Positions 16,729 to 26,000 of a DNA stretch of 64,000 nt are shown one piece after another (the first letter of the stretch is position 1; every line of letters starts with the position of its first letter). The notes under the pieces are model-generated. The model searched no databases and had not been told where the DNA came from. It worked only from the letters and a program-made list of their open reading frames with translations. This DNA is from Streptomyces sp. NBC_01304 (GTDB lineage Bacteria; Actinomycetota; Actinomycetes; Streptomycetales; Streptomycetaceae): contig NZ_CP109055.1 in NCBI RefSeq assembly GCF_035975855.1, positions 3,348,001-3,412,000 on the forward strand, read 5' to 3'. The position numbers were made by a program, and so were the translations under genes.

Positions 16729-18117
16729 TCAGCCCGTGACAACAGTCACTTCGCCGATGCCGAGCGCCTTGACGGGCTCGGCGATCTGAGCCGCGTCACC
16801 GACGAGGACGGTGACGAGCCGGTCCACCGGGAAGGCGCGGACGGCGGCCGCGGTGGCCTCCACGGTGCCCGTCTCGGTGAGGCGCCGGTACAACTGCGCC
16901 TGGAAGTCGTCCGGGAGGTGCTGCTCGACCTGGTCTGCGAGGGTGCCCGCGACGGCGGCCGCGGTCTCGTAGCGCAGCGGGGCGACGCCGACGAGGTTCT
17001 GCACGGCGACGTCGCGCTCGGCGTCCGTGAGGCCCTCGGCGGCGAGCGTACGCAGCACCTTCCACAGGTCGTCCAGGGCCGGTCCCGTGTTGGGCGTGTC
17101 CACCGAGCCGTTGATGGCGAGGAGGGACGCGCCGCCCACGCCGTCGGTGCCCGAGCGGAGCACCTGGGCGAAGGCGCGCACACCGTAGGTGTAGCCCTTC
17201 TCCTCGCGCAGGACGAGGTCCAGGCGCGACGTCAGGGTGCCGCCCAGGCAGTAGGTGCCGAGGACTTGGGCCGGCCAGACGCTGTCGTGCCGGTCCGGGC
17301 CGACGCGGCCGATGAGCAGCTGCGTCTGCACCGCGCCCGGGCGGTCGACGATGATGACGCGGCCGCGGTCGTCGGCCGTGATGGCCGAGGCGGGGTGCGG
17401 CTCGGCGGTGTTGCCGGTCCACTCCCCCAGGGTGTCGGCGAGCAACTGGTCGAGGTCGACGCCCGCGAGGTCGCCCACGACGACCGCGGTCGCGGTGGCC
17501 GGACGCACATGGGCCTCGTAAAACGCCCTGACGGCAAGGGAGTCGATGGCCTCGACGGTCTCCTCGGTGCCCTGGCGCGGGCGCGACATGCGCGCGGTGG
17601 CCGGGAACAGCTCCTTGGAGAGCTCCTTGGCGGCCCGCCGGGACGGGTTGGCCATCTCGTGCGGGATCTCGTCCAGGCGGTTGCGCACCAGCCGGCCGAC
17701 CTCGCTGTCCGCGAAGGCGGGCGCGCGCAGGGCGTCGGCGAGCAGGCCGAGGGCCTTCGGCAGCCGGGAGACCGGGACTTCGAGCGAGAGGCGTACGCCG
17801 GGGTGGTCGGCGTGCGCGTCAAGGGTGGCGCCGCAGCGCTCCAGCTCGGCGGCGAACTCCTCGGCGGAGTGCTTGTCGGTGCCCTCCGAGAAGGCGCGCG
17901 CCATGATCGTGGCGACGCCGTCCAGGCCGGCCGGCTCGGCCTCCAGTGGCGCTTCGAGGTTGACCTCGACGGCGATGACCTGCTGGCCGGGGCGGTGACA
18001 GCGCAGCACCGTGAGGCCGTTGGGCAGCTCGCCGCGCTCGGGGGCCGGGAAGGCCCACGGCTTGGCTTCGCCCGCCTGGGGCTGCGGGTGGAACTCCATG
18101 GTGGCGAGCTCGGTCAC
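16729..18117 (-). CDS. M16 peptidase-like subunit lacking the zinc motif
   Basis: A 462-aa insulinase/pitrilysin-family protein that resembles the non-catalytic partner of heterodimeric M16B peptidases. It starts with an ordinary M16 N-terminal fold (ELPNGLTVLRCHRPGQQVIAVEVNLEAP), but the expected HxxEH is missing; the corresponding segment reads ATIMARAFSEGTDKHSAEEF. The C-terminal domain keeps YCLGGTLTSRLDLVLREEKGYTYGV, the conserved substrate-side R/Y region of this family. The GTG at 18117 overlaps the stop of the catalytic gene (GTGA), giving coupled 1:1 synthesis as expected for a heterodimer. An ATG at 18100 is a less favoured start. Confidence 0.9.
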   Translation of the reverse strand: MTELATMEFHPQPQAGEAKPWAFPAPERGELPNGLTVLRCHRPGQQVIAVEVNLEAPLEAEPAGLDGVATIMARAFSEGTDKHSAEEFAAELERCGATLDAHADHPGVRLSLEVPVSRLPKALGLLADALRAPAFADSEVGRLVRNRLDEIPHEMANPSRRAAKELSKELFPATARMSRPRQGTEETVEAIDSLAVRAFYEAHVRPATATAVVVGDLAGVDLDQLLADTLGEWTGNTAEPHPASAITADDRGRVIIVDRPGAVQTQLLIGRVGPDRHDSVWPAQVLGTYCLGGTLTSRLDLVLREEKGYTYGVRAFAQVLRSGTDGVGGASLLAINGSVDTPNTGPALDDLWKVLRTLAAEGLTDAERDVAVQNLVGVAPLRYETAAAVAGTLADQVEQHLPDDFQAQLYRRLTETGTVEATAAAVRAFPVDRLVTVLVGDAAQIAEPVKALGIGEVTVVTG

Positions 18118-19508
18118 TTCGCCGCCTCCTCTTCGTCGTTGTCGCCGGCGGCGGCTGCGTTCGCCTCGGCCGCTTCGTCCGTCGCGTCCCCTGCGTCTTC
18201 TTCGGAATCGGTCGGTTCGTACACGAGGACCGCGCGGTTGTCGGGGCGCAGACGGGCCTTGGCGATCTCCTGGACCTCGGCGGCGGTGACGTCGAGGACC
18301 CGGCCGACCGCGCTGAGGGCGAGCTGCGGGTCGCCGAACAGGACGGCGTACCGGCACAGTTCGTCGGCGCGGCCCGCGACCGTGCCGAGCCGGTCGAGCC
18401 ACTCGCGCTCCAACTGGGCCTGCGCGCGCTCCATTTCCTCCTCGGTGGGGCCCTCCTCGGCGAACCGGGCGAGCTCCTCGTCGACCGCGGCCTCGATGGT
18501 GGGCACCTCGACGTCGCCGGACGTCTTCACGTCGAGCCAGCCGAGCGAGGGCGCCCCGGCGAGCCGGAGCAGGCCGAAACCGGCGGCTACGGCCGTCTGG
18601 TCGCGACGTACGAGACGGTTGTAGAGCCGCGAGGACTCTCCGCCGCCGAGCACCGTGAGCGCCAGGTCCACCGCGTCGCACGCGCGCGTGCCGTCCTCCG
18701 GCAGCCGGTAGGCGGCCATCAGGGCGCGGGACGGGACCTGCTCCTCGACGACCTCGCGGAGCTCCCTGCCGATGGTGTCCGGCAGCGAGCCGTCACGCGG
18801 CGGCTGCTTGCCGTCGTGGCTCTCGATGGAGCCGAAGTACTTCTCGATCCAGGCGAGCGTCTGCTCCGGGTCGATGTCGCCGACCACCGACAGCACCGCG
18901 TTGTTCGGCGCGTAGTTCGCACGGAAGAACGCCCGCGCGTCCTCGAGCGTGGCCGCGTCCAGGTCGGCCATCGAGCCGATCGGCGTGTGGTGGTAGGGGT
19001 GGCCCTCCGGGTAGGAGAGCGCGGTCAGCTTCTCGAAGGCCGTGCCGTACGGAACGTTGTCGTACCGCTGGCGGCGCTCGTTCTTGACGACGTCCCGCTG
19101 GTTTTCCATCGACTCTTCGTCGAGGGCGGAGAGCAGCGAGCCCATGCGGTCGGCCTCCAGCCAGAGGGCGAGCTCCAGCTGGTGGGCGGGCATGGTCTCG
19201 AAGTAGTTGGTGCGCTCGAAGCTGGTGGTGCCGTTCAGCGAGCCGCCGGCGCCCTGCACCAGCGCGAAGTGGTCGGTGCCCTTCACCTGGGCCGAGCCCT
19301 GGAACATGAGGTGCTCGAAGAGGTGCGCAAGGCCCGTACGGCCCTTGACCTCGTGGCGGGAGCCGACGTCGTACCAGAGGCAGACCGCCGCCACCGGGGC
19401 GAGGTGGTCCTCGGAGAGCACCACCCGCAGGCCATTGGCCAGCCGGTGCTCGGTCGCTGTCAGGCCGCCGGAGCCGGTCTGCGCTGTGGCCGTGTGACCC
19501 ATGGGCAT
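18114..19508 (-). CDS. M16 zinc metallopeptidase, catalytic subunit
   Basis: A 464-aa pitrilysin-type peptidase. The zinc-binding, catalytic HxxEH is present as HLFEHLMF (about residue 60), with the distal glutamate expected in the downstream helix around ENQRDVVKNERRQRYDNVPYG. The C-terminus is acidic and Ala/Glu-rich (EEDAGDATDEAAEANAAAAGD). No signal peptide is seen, so a cytoplasmic peptidase degrading or processing peptides is most likely. The ATG at 19508 follows GAAGGGA; a second ATG lies two codons on. It is co-transcribed and overlapped with the inactive M16 partner and divergent from parC across 233 bp. Confidence 0.92.
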   Translation of the reverse strand: MPMGHTATAQTGSGGLTATEHRLANGLRVVLSEDHLAPVAAVCLWYDVGSRHEVKGRTGLAHLFEHLMFQGSAQVKGTDHFALVQGAGGSLNGTTSFERTNYFETMPAHQLELALWLEADRMGSLLSALDEESMENQRDVVKNERRQRYDNVPYGTAFEKLTALSYPEGHPYHHTPIGSMADLDAATLEDARAFFRANYAPNNAVLSVVGDIDPEQTLAWIEKYFGSIESHDGKQPPRDGSLPDTIGRELREVVEEQVPSRALMAAYRLPEDGTRACDAVDLALTVLGGGESSRLYNRLVRRDQTAVAAGFGLLRLAGAPSLGWLDVKTSGDVEVPTIEAAVDEELARFAEEGPTEEEMERAQAQLEREWLDRLGTVAGRADELCRYAVLFGDPQLALSAVGRVLDVTAAEVQEIAKARLRPDNRAVLVYEPTDSEEDAGDATDEAAEANAAAAGDNDEEEAAK

Positions 19509-19741
19509 GTGGTCCCTTCGATCGCGATACTGCTGTCTTTTATCAGCCCTGCCACTGTATGCAAGCGCGCTGACACCTGGCGAAGTTCCCGTCCCGGGTT
19601 CGCTCTCAGAGAGCGCCCGGAGTGCACTCCAGGTGCGCAATGGACGGGTCGCGGTCCGCGTTGTCAGTGGCTCGGTCCACAATGGTCGGCGTCGGAACTG
19701 GAGATTGCCCCGCACAGGAACGTGAAGGAGCCGCAGCAGCG

Positions 19742-22195
19742 ATGGCCCGCCGCAGCACGAAGACCCCGCCACCGGACGACTTCGAGGAGAAGATCCTCGA
19801 CATTGACGTCGTCGACGAGATGCAGGGCTCCTTCCTCGAGTACGCGTACTCGGTCATCTACTCCCGAGCCCTGCCGGACGCCCGCGACGGCCTCAAGCCG
19901 GTGCAGCGCCGCATCGTCTACCAGATGAACGAGATGGGCCTGCGCCCCGACCGCGGCTTTGTGAAGTGCGCGCGCGTGGTCGGCGAGGTCATGGGCAAGT
20001 TGCACCCGCACGGCGACGCGTCGATCTACGACGCGATGGTGCGCATGGCGCAGCCCTTCTCGATGCGCGTGCCGCTGGTGGACGGGCACGGCAACTTCGG
20101 CTCGCTCGGCAATGACGATCCGCCGGCCGCCATGAGGTACACCGAGGCGCGGATGGCCGATGCCACCTCGCTGATGACGGAGTCGATCGACGAGGACACC
20201 GTCGACTTCTCGCCCAACTACGACGGCCAGGAGCAGGAGCCGGTCGCCCTCCCGGCGGCGTACCCGAATCTCCTGGTCAACGGCTCGTCGGGCATCGCGG
20301 TCGGCATGGCGACGAACATGCCGCCGCACAACCTCGGCGAGGTCATCGCGGCCGCCCGCCACCTGATCAAGCACCCGAACGCCGACCTCGAAACGCTGAT
20401 GCGCTTCGTGCCCGGCCCCGACCTGCCCACCGGCGGCCGCATCGTCGGCCTCGGCGGCATCAAGGACGCGTACGAGAACGGCCGGGGCACCTTCAAGATC
20501 CGCGCCACGGTCGCGGTGGAGAACGTGACGGCGCGCCGCAAGGGCCTGGTCGTCACCGAACTGCCCTTCTCCGTCGGCCCCGAGAAGGTCATCGCCAAGA
20601 TCAAGGACCTGGTCGGCTCCAAGAAGCTGCAGGGCATCGCGGACGTCAAGGACCTGACCGACCGCAACCACGGTCTGCGCCTGGTCATCGAGATCAAGAA
20701 CGGCTTCATCCCGGAGGCCGTGCTCGAACAGCTCTACAAGCTGACGCCGATGGAGGAGTCCTTCGGCATCAACAACGTGGCGCTGGTGGACGGTCAGCCG
20801 CTCACCCTCGGCCTCAAGGAGCTCCTCGAGGTCTATCTCGACCACCGCTTCAATGTCGTACGCCGCCGCAGCGAGTTCCGGCGCAGCAAGAAGCAGGCCC
20901 GCCTCCACCTGGTGGAGGGTCTGCTCGTCGCGCTGCTCGACATCGACGAGGTCATCCGCCTCATCCGCTCCAGCGAGAACTCCGCGCAGGCCAAGGAGCG
21001 CCTGATGGAGCGCTTCTCGCTGAGTGAGGTCCAGACGCAGTACATCCTGGACACGCCGCTGCGCCGGCTCACCAAGTTCGACCGCATCGAGCTGGAGTCG
21101 GAGCGCGACCGGCTGAACGCGGAGATCGCCGAGCTGACCGCGATCCTCGACTCGGACGCCGAGCTGCGCAAGCTGGTCTCGGGCGAACTGGCCGCCGTGG
21201 CCAAGAAGTTCGGCACCGAGCGGCGCACGGTGCTGCTCGAATCGGCGGGCGCCCCGGCCACGGCGGTGCCCCTGGAGGTCGCCGACGATCCGTGCCGGGT
21301 CCTGCTGTCCTCGACCGGACTGCTCGCGCGTACGGCCAACGGCGAGATGAGCTTCGACACCGACGCCAAGCGCACCAAGCACGACGTGATCATGTCGGCG
21401 GTGCCGGCCACCCAGCGCGGCGAGGTCGGCGCGGTGCTGTCCTCCGGGCGGCTGCTGCGGCTGAACGTGATCGATCTGCCCCAGCTGCCGGAGACCGCGG
21501 CCGCACCCAACCTCTCGGGCGGGGCGCCGATTTCGGAGTTCCTGAGCCTTGAGGCGGACGAGTCGCTGATCTGCCTGATGACGCTGGACGAGTCCTCGCC
21601 GGGTCTCGCGCTCGGCACGGCGCAGGGTGTGGTCAAGCGGGTGGTGCCCGACTACCCGTCCAACAAGGACGAGTTGGAGGTCATCACCCTCAAGGACGGC
21701 GACCGCATCGTCGGCGCGGCCGAGCTGCGCACCGGCGAGGAGGACCTGGTCTTCGTCACGGACGACGCCCAACTCCTGCGCTTCCAGGCCTCGCAGGTCA
21801 GGCCGCAGGGCCGGCCGGCGGGCGGCATGGCCGGCATCAAGCTGACGGATGGCGCCAAGGTGATCTCGTTCACGGCGGTCGATCCGGCGGCCGAGGCGGT
21901 GGTGTTCACCATCGCGGGCTCGCGCGGCACGCTGGACGACTCGGTGCAGACCACGGCGAAGGTCACGCCGTTCGACCAGTACCCGCGCAAGGGCCGGGCC
22001 ACCGGCGGCGTGCGCTGCCAGCGGTTCCTGAAGGGCGAGGACTGTCTGTCCTTCGCCTGGGCGGGCCCGACGCCGGCGCTCGCCACGCAGAAGAACGGCC
22101 AGCCGTCCGAGCTCCCGGAGATCGACCCGCGCCGCGACGGCTCGGGCGTCTCGCTGGGCAAGCCGGTGGCGGCGGTGGCCGGACCGGCGGCCTGA
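19742..22195 (+). CDS. parC: DNA topoisomerase IV subunit A
   Basis: The type IIA topoisomerase DNA-cleaving subunit, 817 aa, which decatenates chromosomes together with ParE (encoded at 36562-38679). The winged-helix region includes [17 protein letters not shown] and [19 protein letters not shown]. The catalytic tyrosine is Tyr133 in [11 protein letters not shown]. The tower and coiled-coil follow ([31 protein letters not shown]). The C-terminal beta-pinwheel blades are diverged, and no clear GyrA-box is seen, which argues for topoisomerase IV rather than gyrase. ATG 19742 is preceded by AAGGAG. Its stop is 1 bp from the convergent CobW gene's stop. Confidence 0.93.
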   Translation: MARRSTKTPPPDDFEEKILDIDVVDEMQGSFLEYAYSVIYSRALPDARDGLKPVQRRIVYQMNEMGLRPDRGFVKCARVVGEVMGKLHPHGDASIYDAMVRMAQPFSMRVPLVDGHGNFGSLGNDDPPAAMRYTEARMADATSLMTESIDEDTVDFSPNYDGQEQEPVALPAAYPNLLVNGSSGIAVGMATNMPPHNLGEVIAAARHLIKHPNADLETLMRFVPGPDLPTGGRIVGLGGIKDAYENGRGTFKIRATVAVENVTARRKGLVVTELPFSVGPEKVIAKIKDLVGSKKLQGIADVKDLTDRNHGLRLVIEIKNGFIPEAVLEQLYKLTPMEESFGINNVALVDGQPLTLGLKELLEVYLDHRFNVVRRRSEFRRSKKQARLHLVEGLLVALLDIDEVIRLIRSSENSAQAKERLMERFSLSEVQTQYILDTPLRRLTKFDRIELESERDRLNAEIAELTAILDSDAELRKLVSGELAAVAKKFGTERRTVLLESAGAPATAVPLEVADDPCRVLLSSTGLLARTANGEMSFDTDAKRTKHDVIMSAVPATQRGEVGAVLSSGRLLRLNVIDLPQLPETAAAPNLSGGAPISEFLSLEADESLICLMTLDESSPGLALGTAQGVVKRVVPDYPSNKDELEVITLKDGDRIVGAAELRTGEEDLVFVTDDAQLLRFQASQVRPQGRPAGGMAGIKLTDGAKVISFTAVDPAAEAVVFTIAGSRGTLDDSVQTTAKVTPFDQYPRKGRATGGVRCQRFLKGEDCLSFAWAGPTPALATQKNGQPSELPEIDPRRDGSGVSLGKPVAAVAGPAA

Positions 22196-22196
22196 G

Positions 22197-23273
22197 TCAG
22201 TCCGCTTCGGGGTTCTGCGGTACGTCCAAGTCGGCTCCCTGGTCGGCTTCCAGGACGTACCGCAGCACGCCCCACATCGCCTCGGGCGCGGGCTGCTGCG
22301 GCTCGCGGTCCCGGCACTCCTGCAGTTCGAGCAGCAGCTTGTCGCCGTCGACCCCCGAGCCGATCAGCACCAGCTGCGTGAGCCGCTCGGCGCCGCGCGG
22401 CCAGGGCTCGGGGTAGAACCGCAGGAACCTGCCGACGGCGTGCAGCACATACCGGTTGCCCGGATCGTGCGCGCCGAAGTCGACAAATCCCTTGATGCGA
22501 TAGAGCCCTACGGGCCGGCTGTCGAGGAAGTCGAGCAGCCGGCGCGGGTGCAGCGGCTGGGCCGAGGTGAGGGCGACGCTCTCGTAGGCCGCGTGCAGAT
22601 GCGGCGCCGCATGGTGGTCATGGCCGTCGTGATCGTCCAGGTCGTCGAAGGACAGCTGCCCGATGCGCTCCCCCTTCGGCCTCGCGTCGAAGAGCAGTTC
22701 CGGGTCGATCCGCCCGTACGTCGCCGACACCACCGCCGCCCCGTCGACGAGCCCGGACACCGCGCGCAGGATCCGCCCGTGCTCCGCCTCGTCCACCCGG
22801 TCGGCCTTGTTCAGCACCACGAGGTCGGCGAGGGCGAGATGCCGCTCGACCTCCGGGTGCCGCTGCCTCGTCGCGTCGAACTCCGCGGCATCGACAACCT
22901 CGACGAGACCCCCGTACACGATGTGCGGATTCTCCGAGCCGAGCAGCATCCGCACCAGCTCCTGCGGTTCGGCGATGCCGCTCGCCTCGATGACGATCAC
23001 ATCGAGGCCGACCGACGGGCGGGTGAGCTTCTCCAGATAGGCGTCGAGCTCGCTGCCGTCGACGGCGCAGCACAGACAGCCGTTGCCGAGCGACACGGTG
23101 GAACCGACCTGTCCGGCAACGGACATGGCGTCGATCTCGATGGAGCCGAAATCGTTCACGATGACACCGATACGGGTGCCGCCGCTGTGCCGGAGCAGTT
23201 GATTGAGCAAGGTGGTCTTGCCCGATCCGAGAAATCCCGCGAGAACGATCACGGGGATCTGCCGGTTGCTCAC
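22197..23273 (-). CDS. CobW/COG0523 family metal-handling GTPase
   Basis: A G3E-family GTPase of 358 aa, of the class that inserts or chaperones metals such as zinc or cobalt. It has Walker A GFLGSGKTT, the metal-binding motif GNGCLCC (CxCC), a Walker B/switch region around VIVIEASGIAEPQELV, and the guanine-specificity motif NKAD. A His/Asp-rich loop (SFDDLDDHDGHDHHAAPHLH) precedes the C-terminal CobW domain (IKGFVDF). The GTG at 23273 (VSNRQIPVIVLAG) has a GAGAGG site 7 nt upstream; the ATG at 23288 is an alternative. No zinc-repressor box was recognised upstream. Which metal it serves is unknown. Confidence 0.9.
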   Translation of the reverse strand: MSNRQIPVIVLAGFLGSGKTTLLNQLLRHSGGTRIGVIVNDFGSIEIDAMSVAGQVGSTVSLGNGCLCCAVDGSELDAYLEKLTRPSVGLDVIVIEASGIAEPQELVRMLLGSENPHIVYGGLVEVVDAAEFDATRQRHPEVERHLALADLVVLNKADRVDEAEHGRILRAVSGLVDGAAVVSATYGRIDPELLFDARPKGERIGQLSFDDLDDHDGHDHHAAPHLHAAYESVALTSAQPLHPRRLLDFLDSRPVGLYRIKGFVDFGAHDPGNRYVLHAVGRFLRFYPEPWPRGAERLTQLVLIGSGVDGDKLLLELQECRDREPQQPAPEAMWGVLRYVLEADQGADLDVPQNPEAD

Positions 23274-23425
23274 AATGCGCCTCTCCATGCGTTCGTCCGT
23301 TCACCCCATCGGGCAAACTTCTTCGGCTCAACGGCCGACCCCCCGGCGTTGCGTTGCGCACGCAGCCCGGCGAGCTACCCTCCGGATGTCCCTTTCCTCC
23401 CACCCACGCTCGTCAGGGATCACCT

Positions 23426-23662
23426 TTGAAAATCGTATGTCGCCTCGGCGTCCCGCCAAGCCAGCGAGGCAGCTACACGGCCCAGTCGTGCCCCGACATC
23501 TTCGAACTCAGCGACGGCAACTTCGCCGTCATCGGCGCCGATGCGACCGAGCAGCTCGAGGATCTGCTCCCGCCGGACGCGTCCCGCGCCGACTATGAGC
23601 GCATCGTGATCGTGAGCCGCGAGACCCTCCTGCGCGCCAAGCGGGACATCCCCGACTGCTGA
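23426..23662 (+). CDS. Small CPDIFELSDG protein, copy A
   Basis: A 78-aa soluble protein of no recognised family. Its core reads SCPDIFELSDGNFAVIG, followed by an acidic loop with DLLPPDASRADYERIVIVSRETLLRAKRDIP. It is clearly homologous to the protein at 25530-25775; both keep RLG, QRG, CPDIFELSDG, FA-IIG/VIG, DASR, ERIV, RETLLRAK and DIP. The TTG at 23426 (L-K-I-V-C-R-L-G) follows CAGGGA; no ATG or GTG gives a sensible product. It lies upstream of a membrane-anchored DUF6082-like protein in the same direction, but a hairpin separates them. The compact Gly/Cys/acidic pattern vaguely recalls DUF397 proteins; that is speculation. Confidence 0.8.
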   Translation: MKIVCRLGVPPSQRGSYTAQSCPDIFELSDGNFAVIGADATEQLEDLLPPDASRADYERIVIVSRETLLRAKRDIPDC

Positions 23663-23683
23663 GCCCCTCCACCGCCACCCGCC

Positions 23684-23718
23684 CATGGGCCCGGCTGCCT
23701 TGCAGTGCCGGGCCCGTG
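23684..23718 (+). terminator. Hairpin between small protein A and DUF6082-like protein A
   Basis: CATGGGCCCGGC (23684-23695) pairs with GCCGGGCCCGTG (23707-23718), with one T-G wobble and an 11-nt loop. It suggests the two genes are separately transcribed or the operon is attenuated. Confidence 0.65.
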
Positions 23719-23817
23719 AAACCTCCGAGCGCCGCGGCGCAGCTCCTTGTCGCCGCCCCGGGGACCGGTCAAGATGACGCTCGACCGCGCATCGCATTGC
23801 CGCTCCACGAGGACACC

Positions 23818-24453
23818 ATGCCCATCAACCGCACAGCCGTCCGTCGGCGCGGAGCCTACCTGGGCGGACTCGGCTTAGCCGTCCTGGCGCTCGCCGCCAC
23901 TCCCTTCCTCCTTGACAGCCTCGCCTCACCGGGCCGGGACTGGGAACGGCTGAGCAACATCAGCCAGACGTACGGGGCCATTTCCGTCGTGATCTCCACC
24001 GTCGCGCTGCTCGCCGTGGCGGCGTCCCTGGTCTACCAGGCGCGTCAGACGCGGATACAGAACGAAGAGGCCCATCGCTCCACGCACCGCGAGTTGATGC
24101 TGCTCACGCTCAGCGACCCGGCCTACCAGGTCTGCTGGGAACCGCCCAACACCCGTATGACGGCGGAGCGTTGGCGCCAGCTGCTTGTCGCCAACCTGAT
24201 CGTCAGCATGTGGAGCAGCGACTACAAGCTCGGGCTCATCAGCGATCCGGGAGTGCGGGCCGTGCTGGAGGACTACTTCCGCGGCGAGATCGGGCGCGCC
24301 TACTGGCACAACAGCGCCCCCTCCTGGCGCCGTTACCTGGACAAGAGCCACGACCCCCGCGAGCGGCGCTTCGTCGGCATCGCGGACGAGGCCTACGCCG
24401 CCGCCGTCGCCGCGGGTCCCCCTGTGCCCACGGGCGAGTACTTCATCCCGTAG
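23818..24453 (+). CDS. Membrane-anchored DUF6082-like protein, copy A
   Basis: A 211-aa protein with two N-terminal membrane helices (about residues 13-30, LGGLGLAVLALAATPFLL, and about 50-70, GAISVVISTVALLAVAASLVY). A cytoplasmic helical domain follows, beginning QARQTRIQNEEAHRSTHRELMLLTLSDPAYQVCWEP. Family hallmarks shared with copy B are LVANLIVSMWSSDYKLGLIS (copy B: LFANAMYTNALLAYRVGIVS) and EDYFRGEIGRAYW (B: RGMLQNVVFREYW). This fits the Streptomyces DUF6082 family, whose function is unknown. ATG 23818 follows GAGGA. It forms a duplicated set with 23426-23662, 24785-25327 and 25530-25775. Confidence 0.85.
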   Translation: MPINRTAVRRRGAYLGGLGLAVLALAATPFLLDSLASPGRDWERLSNISQTYGAISVVISTVALLAVAASLVYQARQTRIQNEEAHRSTHRELMLLTLSDPAYQVCWEPPNTRMTAERWRQLLVANLIVSMWSSDYKLGLISDPGVRAVLEDYFRGEIGRAYWHNSAPSWRRYLDKSHDPRERRFVGIADEAYAAAVAAGPPVPTGEYFIP

Positions 24454-24784
24454 AGCCGGGGCCGCCTGCTCGGGGCGGGATCCGCCGGCCTGGAGCCGGA
24501 TCCGCCCGACGGGCGCCGGACCGGCCGGACCGGCGCCGGCCACTCCCCGCAAGGCTCAGGCCAATGTGAACGATTGTTAGCGGCGCATGCGGGGCACACA
24601 TTGGGCACGGCGCCGGTTGTCACGACATTCGCATACCTCCGCGCGCCACCTCTCCGCCTCCCGCCGATCAGAGCCGCTCGGCACCCTGGGAGGTGGCAAG
24701 CGCGCCGCCCACCGCTCGCCGGTCCCGCTCCCTTGTCGACCGCATCCGACGACCGGCGGACGGTCGCCTGACTCGGGGGTTGAC
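24454..24784 (+). other. Intergenic region between the two DUF6082-like genes
   Basis: 331 bp without a gene. Its left half is very GC-rich and contains a possible terminator for copy A: GGCGCCGG (24512-24519) with CCGGCGCC (24530-24537). The right half, ending GGGGGTTGACATG, should hold the promoter of copy B. No homology to other parts of the window was noticed. Confidence 0.5.
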
Positions 24785-25327
24785 ATGGTCACACAGAAAT
24801 ACGGAATGCGGAGGCTCGGCTCCGCCGTGCTCGCGGGCATCGCGGGTACGGCCGGGGCCATGACGCTGCTGCTGGCCAGGCAGCGCAGATGCGATGAACT
24901 GCAGCTGCGCCTGGACCGTTTGGAGCGGGGGCAGGCCCGGCATGCCGACCTCGCCGTACAGCAGCGGCTGCAGTTCGACCTGTTGAGCAAGGCCATGGAC
25001 GACCCGGATCTGGCCGCGGTGCTCGATACGTACGAGGGAAACGTTCCGCCGGTGAAGCACCGGCAGTTCCTCTTCGCCAACGCCATGTACACGAACGCGC
25101 TGCTCGCCTACCGGGTGGGCATCGTCTCGCAGGACGAGTTCATCGGGTACGTCCGCGGCATGCTGCAGAACGTCGTCTTCCGGGAGTACTGGGACACGAC
25201 GCGTTATGAGCGGCTCACCCTGGACGACGCGTCGGACGAGGCCGAACTCGGCCGGAAGGTGGACGAACTGGCGCACCTTCTGGACGAGGCCGAGACCGAA
25301 GAGTGGTGGGTCGTGGGCGGGGACTGA
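24785..25327 (+). CDS. Membrane-anchored DUF6082-like protein, copy B
   Basis: A 180-aa paralogue of 23818-24453 with a single N-terminal membrane segment (about residues 11-31, GSAVLAGIAGTAGAMTLLLA). A helical, partly coiled region follows (QRRCDELQLRLDRLERGQARHADLAVQQRLQ), then the shared domain (FANAMYTNALLAYRVGIVSQDEFIGYVRGMLQNVVFREYW). The C-terminus is strongly acidic (LLDEAETEEWWVVGGD). ATG 24785 is the only good start before the membrane segment; its ribosome site is weak. It differs from copy A by having one helix rather than two. It is followed after 202 bp by small protein B, so the arrangement is small A, DUF6082 A, DUF6082 B, small B. Confidence 0.85.
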   Translation: MVTQKYGMRRLGSAVLAGIAGTAGAMTLLLARQRRCDELQLRLDRLERGQARHADLAVQQRLQFDLLSKAMDDPDLAAVLDTYEGNVPPVKHRQFLFANAMYTNALLAYRVGIVSQDEFIGYVRGMLQNVVFREYWDTTRYERLTLDDASDEAELGRKVDELAHLLDEAETEEWWVVGGD

Positions 25328-25529
25328 GCCCTCGGGTCAGGAACGGGTGTACGGGAGAGGTGATATCAGGCCAACATCATCATCACCTCTACCTGGCCCC
25401 TCCTCGCGTCGAGCGATTGCCGCCAGGCCAACCCACCATGCCACACTGGCCACTTCGGCCAAATCTCGCCCGTTTAGAGCACAAGAAAATCGGCAAAGAG
25501 TGGCCCAAAGATGGCTAACGTCAGGGCAC

Positions 25530-25775
25530 GTGGAATCCCCTGAAATCATGCGCCGTCTCGGCGCCACACCTCAGCAGCGCGGCAGCCTCTCCGGCGGCAA
25601 TTGCCCGGACATCTTCGAGCTGAGTGACGGATCTTTCGCCATCATCGGCACGGACCGTACCGATGCCCTGGACGGCCAACTACCGTTCGACGCATCACGC
25701 GGCAACCACGAAAGAATCGTGGTCATCACCCGCGAAACCCTGCTCAGAGCCAAGACGGACATCCCCGAGGTCTGA
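25530..25775 (+). CDS. Small CPDIFELSDG protein, copy B
   Basis: Paralogue of the 23426-23662 product, about 81 aa from the GTG at 25530. Its core NCPDIFELSDGSFAIIGTDRTDAL and tail SRGNHERIVVITRETLLRAKTDIPEV align end to end with copy A. Sequence just before both starts is also similar (CGTCAGGG). The start is uncertain: the GTG has a close CAGGG site, while an ATG at 25548 would give a protein 6 residues shorter. Function unknown. A 10-bp-stem terminator follows. Confidence 0.75.
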   Translation: MESPEIMRRLGATPQQRGSLSGGNCPDIFELSDGSFAIIGTDRTDALDGQLPFDASRGNHERIVVITRETLLRAKTDIPEV

Positions 25776-25834
25776 TCGCACGGCCGGGCAACCCCCGGCG
25801 CGCTCCCCTCACTTGGCTCATCTGGCACATCGTG

Positions 25835-25864
25835 GCCCGGCATCCCCACCTCTCGATGCCGGGC
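25835..25864 (+). terminator. Terminator after small protein B
   Basis: GCCCGGCATC (25835-25844) pairs perfectly with GATGCCGGGC (25855-25864), loop 10 nt. It lies between the convergent small-protein and citrate synthase genes and could serve both. Confidence 0.75.
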
Positions 25865-25867
25865 CTT

Positions 25868-25931
25868 GCGCATGTCCGGATCCGGGCGGGCGCCGGTCGG
25901 CGCATGTCCGGATCCCGGCGGGCGCCGGTCG
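25868..25931. repeat. 32-bp tandem repeat, two copies plus a fragment
   Basis: Unit 25868-25899 (GCGCATGTCCGGATC...GGTCG) is repeated at 25900-25931 with one mismatch; a third copy begins at 25932 and decays after GCGCACG. It lies between converging genes. Confidence 0.9.
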
Positions 25932-26000
25932 GCGCACGTACCGCGTTCGTGTAATGCGTGCGCGGACCCCGGGCCGGCACCGGCCGGCGGCGCGCGGGAG

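Noticed and set aside
19664..21772. 702-codon minus-strand frame over parC
   Set aside because: Antisense shadow of parC with low-complexity composition.
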